Source: Streptomyces albogriseolus
Lineage (GTDB): Bacteria > Actinomycetota > Actinomycetes > Streptomycetales > Streptomycetaceae
DNA length: 64,000 nt
Assembly (NCBI GenBank): GCA_014650475.1
Contig: BMVA01000003.1
Location: forward strand, 248,001-312,000
Reading direction: 5' to 3'
Shown here: in pieces, positions 26,874 to 33,891 of the stretch
Numbering within the stretch: position 1 is the first letter of the stretch
How the letters are laid out: every line of letters starts with the position of its first letter
Notes under the pieces: generated by a model
Databases searched by the model: none
The model's input: the letters and a program-made list of their open reading frames with translations, nothing else
What the model was told of the DNA's origin: nothing
Position numbers and translations under genes: made by a program

Positions 26874-28307
26874 TTGGCACGCAGGGTGGGGATCTACACC
26901 CGCATCTCGCGGGACGACGAAGGTGACGCTCTCGGCGTCGCTCGGCAGCAACAGGACTGCGAGCGCCTGGCGGACCTGCGTTCTTGGCAAGCCGTGAAGG
27001 TCTACGAGGACAACGACGTGTCCGCGTTCAAACGCAACGTCGTGCGCGACGAGTTCGAGCTGATGCTGAAGGACCTCCACGCCGGCCTGATCGACGGCAT
27101 CGTGGCCTACGACCTCGACCGGCTCGCCCGGCAGCCGAGGGACCTGGAACGCCTCATCGAGATCTACGACGAGCGCCCGCGGCTCGAGTTCGCCACCGTC
27201 ACCAATGACATCAACATCGGGACGCCGGACGGGCGCACCATGGCACGCATCATGGTCGCCTTCGCCAACAAGTCGTCGCACGACGCGTCGCGCCGCATCA
27301 AGCGAAAGCACCTGGAGCTTGCCCAGCAGGGCAAGGACAGCGGCGGACCGGCGCCCTACGGATGGCGGAAGGATGACCGAACCAAGGTCGACCCCGATGC
27401 GGCGAAGGCGATCCGCGAGGCACAGCGCGAAATCCTGGCCGGCGTCCGCATCGGCACCATCCGCACGAGGTGGCAGGAACAAGGCTTGGGCAACCCCCGC
27501 GAGGGCACCAAGCGCATGGCCCACCACCACGTCGAGCACATCCTTACCACCCCCAGGTTGGTCGGCTACCGGACCTATCACGGCGAAATCCTTCACGGGG
27601 AGGACGGTCAGCCGATCATCGGCGAGTGGGAGCCGATCAACACGCTCGAAGAGTGGGAAGCCGTGCGCGCAGCGGTCGAAGAGCGGAAGCAGAAGCGTCC
27701 CGGAGCGTCACTCGCCCGTAAGTACCTGCTGTCAGGGATCGCCCGCTGCGGACTGTGCAAGTCCAAAATCCGAGGCCAGATCAACCAGCGCTGGACACCG
27801 GAGTCAAAGGCCACCAGGTTCACGTACCGGTGCTCTGTGGTGAACGGCGGCTGCGGCAAGGTCGGTCGCACCGGAGAACCCGTCGACCGGCTGATCGCTC
27901 AACTCGTGCTGGAGGAGCAGCGCGCGCGAGCGTCGGTGACGGGTGTACCAATCGACCAGCGATGGTCGAGAGAAGACGAGTTGGAGCAGATTACCCAGGA
28001 CATTGCCCAACTGGTCGAGGCCGAGCGGACCAAACAGATCACCGTGGCCACCCTCTTGCAGCTCCTGCCGTCGAAGGAACGAGCGCGGGACGAGCTGAAG
28101 TTGGGGAGAGCCCGCTTCTACAAGGAACAGAAGCAGGCCGAGGCGAAGGGCCAGACGACGAACCTGACGGTTGAGGAGTTCTTCGGGCTACCGATCGAGC
28201 GCCAACAGGAGATCGTCTTGCACAGTCTCTCGGCTGTGCTCATCCACCCTGCCGGCCGGGGGAGTCGCAAGTTCGACCCCAGCTTGATCGAGCCGGTCTG
28301 GCACTGA
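26874..28307 (+). CDS. Large serine recombinase (site-specific integrase)
   Basis: The 477-aa protein has the resolvase catalytic domain (residues 1-150; VGIYTRISRDDEGDALGVAR, with the nucleophile Ser in RIS), the recombinase DNA-binding domain, and a zinc-ribbon/coiled-coil C-terminus (CGLCKSKI, then a CSVVNGGCG pair), the layout of phiC31-type integrases. The TTG start at 26874 has GGGAGG 7 bases upstream. It starts 67 bp inside the left junction and is transcribed away from it, the usual att-int arrangement. It would catalyse attP x attB integration at the ACGCT core. The catalytic region appears intact. Confidence 0.92.
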   Translation: MARRVGIYTRISRDDEGDALGVARQQQDCERLADLRSWQAVKVYEDNDVSAFKRNVVRDEFELMLKDLHAGLIDGIVAYDLDRLARQPRDLERLIEIYDERPRLEFATVTNDINIGTPDGRTMARIMVAFANKSSHDASRRIKRKHLELAQQGKDSGGPAPYGWRKDDRTKVDPDAAKAIREAQREILAGVRIGTIRTRWQEQGLGNPREGTKRMAHHHVEHILTTPRLVGYRTYHGEILHGEDGQPIIGEWEPINTLEEWEAVRAAVEERKQKRPGASLARKYLLSGIARCGLCKSKIRGQINQRWTPESKATRFTYRCSVVNGGCGKVGRTGEPVDRLIAQLVLEEQRARASVTGVPIDQRWSREDELEQITQDIAQLVEAERTKQITVATLLQLLPSKERARDELKLGRARFYKEQKQAEAKGQTTNLTVEEFFGLPIERQQEIVLHSLSAVLIHPAGRGSRKFDPSLIEPVWH

Positions 28308-28404
28308 CGATCAGACTCGCCCCTGCAACACGAGTGCCCGACGCACCCACTCCTCCGTCGTCATGACCTTTCGCTCTGTCGCGTCCTCACGGCGCTGCCG
28401 CTCC

Positions 28405-29157
28405 CTAACGCTCGTGCTCATCGAGCACACCTCCTGTCAGCTCCTCGCGGGCGGTGGCGCGGTTGTGCTGGATGTCCCGGCGGATGTTGGCGGCGAGCCA
28501 GGATTCGCCGGGGGTGTGGCCGTGGCCGGCGTAGGCCCGGTGGGCGAGGGTGAGCGTGGTGGCTTCCTCGTCGTCGGGGTCGGGCAGGCCGAGGGCGGCG
28601 CGTTGCTGGGCGGCGCGGTAGTCGGCGCGTGCCTGGCGGAGTTCGCCGAGGGTGGTGGAGTAGCGGCGGGACTTGGTGGAGAAGTGGCCGCGGAAGCCGA
28701 GCATGTGGGCCCAGTCGCGGAGCTTGCGGTCCGGGTAGAGCGGGTGGAGGTCGAGGCAGGCGGCGATGAGCCGGGCCGGGTGCTCGGGGACGTCGAGGAG
28801 GACCAGGGCGTCCTTGTTGCCGATGCGGCGGTCCACGGTGCCGGTCGTCTCAGCCGCCTTGGTGGCGTACTTGGCGACGTAGGAGGCGACCGCCTGCTCG
28901 GTGATGTCCTCGCCGTCGCCGAAGGCCCGGATCGGGCGTACGTCGAGCTGGGTGCCCCATCGCAGGGTCCGGGGCGGTTGGTCCCCGGCCGGGGGTACGT
29001 CGACTTCGACGCGGGCGGCAGCGGCATGGATGGCGTCGGTGAGCAGGTCAAGCCCCGGCTGCGCTCCGCTCCGCCGGGCGCGCTTCCCGGCTCTGGCTGC
29101 GCCCGCGCTCCTGCCTTCGGCCCGCTCGGCGCTGCCGCCGCCGACGCGCGCCCACAT
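28405..29157 (-). pseudogene. Truncated RepSA-type replication initiator
   Basis: From about residue 40 the 250-codon frame matches the C-terminal half of Streptomyces RepSA initiators: LLTDAIHAAAARVEVD, LRWGTQLDVRPI, VASYVAKYATKAAE, then RKLRDWAHMLGFRGHFSTKS. The catalytic N-terminal half normally found in these 450-600-aa proteins is missing, and the first 40 codons are Arg/Gly/Ala-rich sequence without family resemblance. Truncation lies near the 152-bp palindrome. The element probably cannot replicate by itself. Confidence 0.75.
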
Positions 29158-29300
29158 GTGGATAGGGCCGGAAGAGCCATGAGTCGATCACCGCATGACA
29201 CGGCCTACGGTCAAGGCGATGCCTCCGGCGGGGGATCGGCCGGCACCGGGATGGAGGGGGCGCCGTTCCCGGCCGCGGGTCCGAAGTGGCGTGCGCGGGG

Positions 29301-29452
29301 AGCTCCCATCCCGTCCACCATCGACCCAGGCAGAGCCGAGCAGACGCGGCCCATGGCGTCCAGGTCGTTCGTACAGTGGCGCGCTCCACCTGGACGCCAT
29401 GGACCACGCCCGCTCCACGGTGTGTGGGTCGACGGCGGACGGGATGGGAGCT
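29301..29452. repeat. 152-bp palindrome with conserved outer and inner arms
   Basis: Outer arms 29301-29328 and 29425-29452 match in 26 of 28 positions; inner arms CCATGGCGTCCAGGT (29351-29365) and its exact complement (29388-29402) share the same centre at 29376.5. The whole could extrude a long cruciform. It lies in a 330-bp gap without a gene, next to the truncated initiator. Confidence 0.85.
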
Positions 29453-29490
29453 GGGGAGAGTGGTGGTTAAGGTGAGTTGGCCAACGTGCG

Positions 29491-29805
29491 CTATTTACGG
29501 GTTGCTAACGAGGCGAGCAGCCCTGCTCCGACTCCGAGGACAACTAGCTGAACGGTGCCCGGAATACGCCATTGCAGGGCAAGGAGACCGCCACCTGTGA
29601 CGACTGCTCCGCCGACCAGGAGCCACATTCCCCGCAACGCTTCCTTGGGTGCACTGGGCGGATTGTTGCTGTCGTAGCTGTCGGCCCAGCCCGTCATCCC
29701 GTAGCGGATGAACACCAACCAAGCGATGACCATCAGGTCGATGACGAGTAGCGCCACGCTGACACCGATCTGCGGGCCAATCGACGGTTCACTCCCGTGC
29801 TTCAT
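29491..29805 (-). CDS. Small membrane protein of unknown function
   Basis: The 104-aa frame (ATG at 29805; a GTG three codons upstream is the alternative) encodes three likely membrane helices: IGVSVALLVIDLMVIAWLVF, a central GMWLLVGGAVVTGGGLLAL, and VQLVVLGVGAGLLASL. I do not recognise the family. Codon use is less GC-biased than the surrounding chromosome, in keeping with the element. It stands alone between the palindrome and a gene-poor stretch. Confidence 0.55.
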   Translation of the reverse strand: MKHGSEPSIGPQIGVSVALLVIDLMVIAWLVFIRYGMTGWADSYDSNNPPSAPKEALRGMWLLVGGAVVTGGGLLALQWRIPGTVQLVVLGVGAGLLASLATRK

Positions 29806-30273
29806 ACGCACCACTGTTCCGTTTTCGGGTGACAGCCTGTTGATCGCATGTCACTCAGCATGCTGTCGTGGACAGGCACTGCACATGAGCACGGATACTC
29901 AGATGTGCCGCTCTCGTCGGGAGCCGCAGGGATGCGATCGAGTTCTCACCGGCCGGGCCGATGTGGAGTGGTCCAAGTCGTAAGCCGCATAGGGCGCCGA
30001 GTGGAATTCGTCAAGCGGGCCATAGCTCCCTGACACCAGCGGCTGACACCAACAAGCGCGAACAGCGGCGGTCGGCGCCGGACCTCAGTGGACCATCGAT
30101 CAAAGCGCAGCGCCGGTTGGCCGACGTTGTCGCGCCCCCATGATCGACCTGATAAGGATGCATACTTGAAATCCTTGGCCCTCCACGGGCGCCGGCCACA
30201 CCGTCGCCTGGCGCCCGTTACCTCGACCTGGCCATCGGGACTCCAAAGCCCACACGCCCAGCCAGACGAGCGA
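29806..30273. other. Gene-poor stretch inside the serine-integrase element
   Basis: No convincing gene; short open frames here lack ribosome sites and consistent codon bias. The interval holds a 24-bp motif, CTGACACCAGCGGCTGACAC plus CAAC (30030-30053), built of two direct TGACACCA half-sites, which recurs with two changes at 57531-57554. Confidence 0.5.
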
Positions 30274-30795
30274 TCAGATTGACCCATCGGCTCTGCCTAG
30301 ATCGCGCAAGAGTTCCGGCGAGTCTGCTACAGCCCTACGCGTCCGGTCCTTGGCCGCCGCAAGTCGCCTCTTGCGGAACCACCGGGAACGCTGAGGGTGC
30401 CACAGAGCTCGGTAGATCATCTCGGCAGCCTCACTCAGGCCTTGCGAATGATGGGATTCTAGCCATCCACCCCCCTCGTCGGGACCGCCGTGCCGCTCCA
30501 AATTACGACCACTCTGCCTGTAGAAGGCAAGCCTCGTGGTCACATACCAATTCGATAGATCGCGAGATACCCCGGCGATCATCGAGGCTGATTCGAATGC
30601 GTGCAGAGCCCTCCGAAACCGAGGCCAGGCATCAGGTTCATCTGCACGCCAGACAAGCTCATCCAGTTCCGCCATGGCGCTCCGAACGTCGGCACGAGCT
30701 TTACGCCGTTCGGGGCTTGCACTCACGTATTGACCTACAACGCCACCGACGCTGCCCGCACCAAGGAGTTGCAGCCATCCAGCAAGATCAGCCAT
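30274..30795 (-). CDS. Hypothetical protein with N-terminal hydrophobic segment
   Basis: The 173-aa product begins MADLAGWLQLLGAGSVGGVV, a hydrophobic segment that may insert in the membrane, followed by charged helical sequence (ERRKARADVRSAMAELDELV) and an Arg-rich C-terminus. ATG at 30795 is preferred over TTG at 30816; no clear Shine-Dalgarno sequence is present, so it may be leaderless. Family unknown. It is the last element gene before the right junction, in the orientation of the phosphoribosyltransferase it interrupts. Confidence 0.5.
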   Translation of the reverse strand: MADLAGWLQLLGAGSVGGVVGQYVSASPERRKARADVRSAMAELDELVWRADEPDAWPRFRRALHAFESASMIAGVSRDLSNWYVTTRLAFYRQSGRNLERHGGPDEGGGWLESHHSQGLSEAAEMIYRALWHPQRSRWFRKRRLAAAKDRTRRAVADSPELLRDLGRADGSI

Positions 30796-30826
30796 TGGGC
30801 GACGGTAGCAGAGCAATGAGTGCAGG

Positions 30827-31336
30827 CTAGAGGGCTTCCTTGGATCGAGTGGTCGGCTCCCCCGACTTACGTACTACAGGCAAAACGCTCCACGGGAAGT
30901 TGATCCACTCGTCGGTGCGCCTCCACACGTACTCGCACTTCACCAGCGACTGCGACTTCTCGTAGATGACGGCGCTGCGCACCTCGGCGACGGCGTCGAG
31001 GCAGAAGTCGCGGACCAGCTTGAGGGTCTTGCCGGTGTCGGCGACGTCGTCGGCGATCAGCACCTTCTTGTCGGTGAAGTCGATCGCGTTGGGGACGGGC
31101 GCGAGCATGACGGGCATCTCGAGGGTCGTCCCGACGCCGGTGTAGAACTCGACGTTGACCAGGTGGATGTTCTTGCAGTCGAGCGCGTAGGCGAGACCGC
31201 CGGCGACGAAGACGCCGCCGCGGGCGATGCTGAGCACCACGTCCGGCTGGTAGCCGTCGTCGGCGATGGTCTGGGCGAGCTCGCGGACCGCGACGCCGAA
31301 CTGCTCGTAGCTGAGGTTCTCGCGCATACCGCTCAC
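30827..31336 (-). CDS. Purine-type phosphoribosyltransferase with element-supplied C-terminus
   Basis: The 169-aa protein has the type I PRTase fold with the PRPP motif [15 protein letters not shown] (about residues 90-104) and an N-terminal [20 protein letters not shown] segment, as in xanthine/hypoxanthine-type enzymes that salvage bases with PRPP. The last native residues are FPWSV; the following 16 (LPVVRKSGE and on) are read from the integrated element, replacing the severed VQPPVVRRDGQVLDA. The core fold is intact, so it may still work. The start overlaps the dcd stop (ATGA), so the two are co-transcribed. Confidence 0.88.
   Translation of the reverse strand: MSGMRENLSYEQFGVAVRELAQTIADDGYQPDVVLSIARGGVFVAGGLAYALDCKNIHLVNVEFYTGVGTTLEMPVMLAPVPNAIDFTDKKVLIADDVADTGKTLKLVRDFCLDAVAEVRSAVIYEKSQSLVKCEYVWRRTDEWINFPWSVLPVVRKSGEPTTRSKEAL
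30885..30889. repeat. attR core of serine-integrase element
   Basis: ACGCT matches the left junction at 26803-26807. Element sequence (CTACAGGCAAA) lies to the left and host coding sequence (CCACGGGAAGTTGATCC) to the right. Confidence 0.75.
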
Positions 31337-31908
31337 ACCTGCGTCCGGTGGAAGTTGAGGTAGGACCGCGAGGCCGTGGGCCCGCGCTGCCCCTGGTAAC
31401 GGGAGCCGTACCGCTCACTGCCGTAGGGGTGCTCGGCCGGCGAGCTGAGCCGGAACATGCAGAGCTGCCCGATCTTCATACCGGGCCACAGCTTGATGGG
31501 AAGCGTGGCGAGATTGCTCAGCTCCAGGGTCACGTGCCCGGAGAACCCGGGGTCGATGAACCCGGCGGTGGAGTGGGTCACCAGCCCGAGCCGCCCCAGC
31601 GAGCTCTTGCCCTCGAGGCGGGAGGCGAGGTCGTCGGGCAGCGTGATGACCTCGTACGTGCTGGCCAGCACGAACTCGCCCGGGTGCAGGATGAACGGCT
31701 CGTCCCCCTCCGGCTCCACGAGCCGGGTGAGGTCCGTCTGCTCCACGGAGGGGTCGATGTGGGGGTAGCGGTGGTTCTCGAACACCCGGAAGAAGCGGTC
31801 GAGACGTACGTCGATGCTGGACGGCTGCACCATGGATGCGTCGTAGGGATCGATCCGCACCCGCCCGGCGTCGATCTCGGCCCGGATGTCCTTGTCTGAG
31901 AGAAGCAC
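31333..31908 (-). CDS. dcd: dCTP deaminase
   Basis: The 191-aa enzyme deaminates dCTP to dUTP for thymidylate synthesis. Conserved segments include the N-terminus [20 protein letters not shown], the catalytic region [20 protein letters not shown] with its essential Glu ([10 protein letters not shown]) and the C-terminal [15 protein letters not shown] that closes over the triphosphate. Length matches the bacterial trimeric enzymes. The GTG start at 31908 is chosen by homology; the open upstream frame is not conserved. It is upstream in an operon with the phosphoribosyltransferase, a linkage that suits nucleotide metabolism. Confidence 0.95.
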   Translation of the reverse strand: MLLSDKDIRAEIDAGRVRIDPYDASMVQPSSIDVRLDRFFRVFENHRYPHIDPSVEQTDLTRLVEPEGDEPFILHPGEFVLASTYEVITLPDDLASRLEGKSSLGRLGLVTHSTAGFIDPGFSGHVTLELSNLATLPIKLWPGMKIGQLCMFRLSSPAEHPYGSERYGSRYQGQRGPTASRSYLNFHRTQV

Positions 31909-32018
31909 GCCCCGAGAATACGCAAGGCGCGCGCGACGACCGAAACCGGCCGCCCCGCGCGCCCACGCCCTCTGTCTGCGGGTTCCCTGGCGCTCCTGCC
32001 CGGCTGCCCGCTTCCCCG

Positions 32019-32177
32019 CTACCGCTTCATCAACGTCACCGGCACGACGCTGCGAAGCCGCGCACAGCGCGGACACCGCAGCAGCCGGCCGGGGCCGAGG
32101 CGCTCGGCCTGCTGCATCGGGAACGAGGCGGCGGTGAACACGTGCCCATCGGCACAGCGGACGACGGTGCGCTCCAT
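32019..32177 (-). CDS. Small zinc-ribbon-like conserved protein
   Basis: The 52-aa protein starts [20 protein letters not shown] and ends with a CPRC knuckle and [11 protein letters not shown]. It is a short treble-clef-like protein of a kind common next to dcd and tRNA-Gly in Streptomyces (recollection, not searched). ATG at 32177 is chosen because the longer in-frame extension is Gly/Arg-rich; AAGGGA lies about 10 bases before it. Function is unknown. Confidence 0.65.
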   Translation of the reverse strand: MERTVVRCADGHVFTAASFPMQQAERLGPGRLLRCPRCARLRSVVPVTLMKR

Positions 32178-32353
32178 CAAGTCCAAGAGTCCCTTCCCCA
32201 AGAGCCGCGTCTGGCTTGCTGCCCTGACGACAAAAGCCACGTTACGGGATGAAAGGAACGGTCCTCCAGGCGGCACCCCGGTCGCACGCCACGGCCTCAC
32301 GGTACGCCCCGCCGTGTGCCCGCCGCAGCCGCTTCCACACCCTGAAACACCGT

Positions 32354-32385
32354 CAGGCCCCCGGGTCTTGGACACCGGGGGCCTG
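32354..32385. terminator. Hairpin terminator upstream of tRNA-Gly
   Basis: CAGGCCCCCGG pairs perfectly with CCGGGGGCCTG across a 10-nt loop, isolating the tRNA gene from sequence to its left. Confidence 0.75.
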
Positions 32386-32445
32386 CCATGAGGTACAGTG
32401 AGCGAGCGTCCGGACCACTCCCGGTGGAGCGGTTCTGGATCTTTC

Positions 32446-32519
32446 GCGGGTGTAGTTTAATGGTAGAACATCAGCTTCCCAAGCTGAGAGCGCGAGTTCG
32501 ATTCTCGTCACCCGCTCCA
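32446..32519 (+). tRNA. tRNA-Gly (anticodon CCC)
   Basis: The 74-nt gene folds into a standard cloverleaf with acceptor stem GCGGGTG/CACCCGC, anticodon stem TCAGC/GCTGA around loop TTCCCAA (anticodon CCC, reading GGG), T-arm GCGAG TTCGATT CTCGT, and encoded CCA. It is an integration site: its 3' 46 bp recur exactly at 56044-56089, and a longer copy with one change occurs at 59631-59689. Confidence 0.97.
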
Positions 32520-32524
32520 CGAAG

Positions 32525-32551
32525 AAGGCCCAGATCACCGATCTGGGCCTT
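32525..32551 (+). terminator. tRNA-Gly terminator
   Basis: AAGGCCCAGAT pairs with ATCTGGGCCTT over a 5-nt loop, 6 nt after the tRNA CCA. Diverged versions follow both other copies of the tRNA 3' end, so the hairpin belongs to the attP side of each element. The rest of the 306-bp gap up to 32825 shows no gene. Confidence 0.8.
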
Positions 32552-32825
32552 ACTTGCTGTCTAGTCCAATCAGGGGGCGGCGTGCCCTCGGCGTGCCCTA
32601 AGTCGAGTCCAGGCCGCCACACCAGCGCCATTCGGGTGCCCAGCAGGCATCAACCTGCCCCGGCGTCCCATATCGCGGGACGCAATTCGTGTGACCTGCG
32701 CCACACAGGGCGCAAAGGGTCACCAAGACGCATACGCAAAGGGTGGTTTGCGGGACGGGTGGCGCCCCGGTCTCCGGGCCTGCCTTGACGGGTTTACCTC
32801 GCCGACTCGGCAGTACGGTGAACCC

Positions 32826-33368
32826 GTGACCTCCTTACCGGAAGAATCGCCCTCACTGATCCGTGAAGGCGACCGCGAGGCAGCCGTGCGACGTCTGCAG
32901 GAGGCGTACGCGGAAGGGCTCATCCCACACGAGGTGTTGGACGAGCACCTCCACCAGGTGCTCAGCGCCAAGACGCGGAGCGAACTCGCGTCCGCTCTGG
33001 TCGCGCTCCCGGAGGAGCAACCGGGAAGCACTGCCACGATCGCCGCCGCCGGTGGGCGGATCAAGCGGCGTGGCGCGTGGCGGGTGCCTCGGGTCCTCAA
33101 GGTCGAGTCAGCATATGGAAGGGTGCGCCTGGACCTGTCCCGGGCGGTCATCGAGCACCCGATCGTCGACATCGAGCTGCAACTGGGAACCGGCGGGGCC
33201 CGGATCACGGTGCCCCGGGACGCGGTGGTCGACGTCGAAGGACTGAGCACGGGATGGAAGGACCTGCGCTACAAGATCCCGCGACAGCCCCGGCCCGGCG
33301 GGCCGACGATTCGAATCTCCGGGGTCATGGGATACGGACGCTTGAAGATTCGCCACGCCCTGCGTTGA
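32826..33368 (+). CDS. DUF1707 SHOCT-like domain protein
   Basis: The 180-aa product has an N-terminal DUF1707 module (REGDREAAVRRLQEAYAEGL, then DEHLHQVLSAKTRSEL), a basic linker and a C-terminal beta-rich region (ITVPRDAVVDVEGLSTGWKD) resembling cell-wall-associated regulator C-termini found with DUF1707. There is no membrane helix, unlike many family members. The GTG start at 32826 begins the conserved part. It is the first gene after the tRNA junction and reads into the element; function unknown. Confidence 0.75.
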   Translation: MTSLPEESPSLIREGDREAAVRRLQEAYAEGLIPHEVLDEHLHQVLSAKTRSELASALVALPEEQPGSTATIAAAGGRIKRRGAWRVPRVLKVESAYGRVRLDLSRAVIEHPIVDIELQLGTGGARITVPRDAVVDVEGLSTGWKDLRYKIPRQPRPGGPTIRISGVMGYGRLKIRHALR

Positions 33369-33411
33369 AGCCCCGTCCGGTGCTTCGGCCCCGCCGGCGG
33401 CGAGTGCAGCA

Positions 33412-33891
33412 CTAGGCGGGTACCAGGTCTCCCAGCGCCTCGCGAAGCGCCGTGCCCACGACAGGTCCCGCCACGGCCACCTGTCGAAGCTCGTCGCCCT
33501 TCATGTAGCGGTAGCTCTGCGGAGGGTGGAAGGACCCGGCGGAGCGCAGCGCATTGAGCGATACCGGCTCATCGAAGGAGACAGGATTCTCCATCGTGAG
33601 ACCGCTCGCCTGCCTCGCGCCGCTCATGTAGGCGTCGTACTCCCGCCGGGTGATCCCGGTCTGTCCCCGATGAGCCGACCAGACCTCGCTGGGCGTGGCG
33701 ACGTAGATGGCGGCAATGCGCGCCATGCCCACCACCGCCATGGTGGGCGCGGTCGCGTACAAGAGGACGGGCGTTCCCGGAGGCGCGGCGACGCGCTGGC
33801 GGCGAACCTCCACCGTCTTGCTGCCGGCCAGGATCGCGTTGGCGAAGCGCGGGTGGACGGACAGCAGCATCGCGCGTTCCGGATCGCTCAC
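33412..33891 (-). CDS. ASCH/PUA-like domain protein
   Basis: The 159-aa protein matches the ASCH fold (PUA-like, RNA or modified-nucleotide binding): AMLLSVHPRFANAILAGSKT followed by VEVRRQRV, then PVLLYATAPTMAVVGMARI. The ATG overlaps the stop of the upstream GNAT-PIN-ASCH gene (ATGA), so the two are one operon and presumably one functional unit. No catalytic residues are evident. It converges on the DUF1707 gene. Confidence 0.75.
   Translation of the reverse strand: MSDPERAMLLSVHPRFANAILAGSKTVEVRRQRVAAPPGTPVLLYATAPTMAVVGMARIAAIYVATPSEVWSAHRGQTGITRREYDAYMSGARQASGLTMENPVSFDEPVSLNALRSAGSFHPPQSYRYMKGDELRQVAVAGPVVGTALREALGDLVPA

Larger units (their letters stand above)
26808..30889 (+). mobile_element. 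Serine-integrase integrative element inserted in a phosphoribosyltransferase gene
   Basis: This 4.1-kb insert separates the body of a phosphoribosyltransferase gene from its last 15 codons. It carries a large serine recombinase reading inward from the left end, a fragment of a RepSA-type replication initiator, a 152-bp palindrome, and two small unknown genes on the minus strand. Transfer genes are absent and the initiator lacks its N-terminal half, so it looks like a degraded plasmid-like element whose integrase may still work. Confidence 0.8.
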
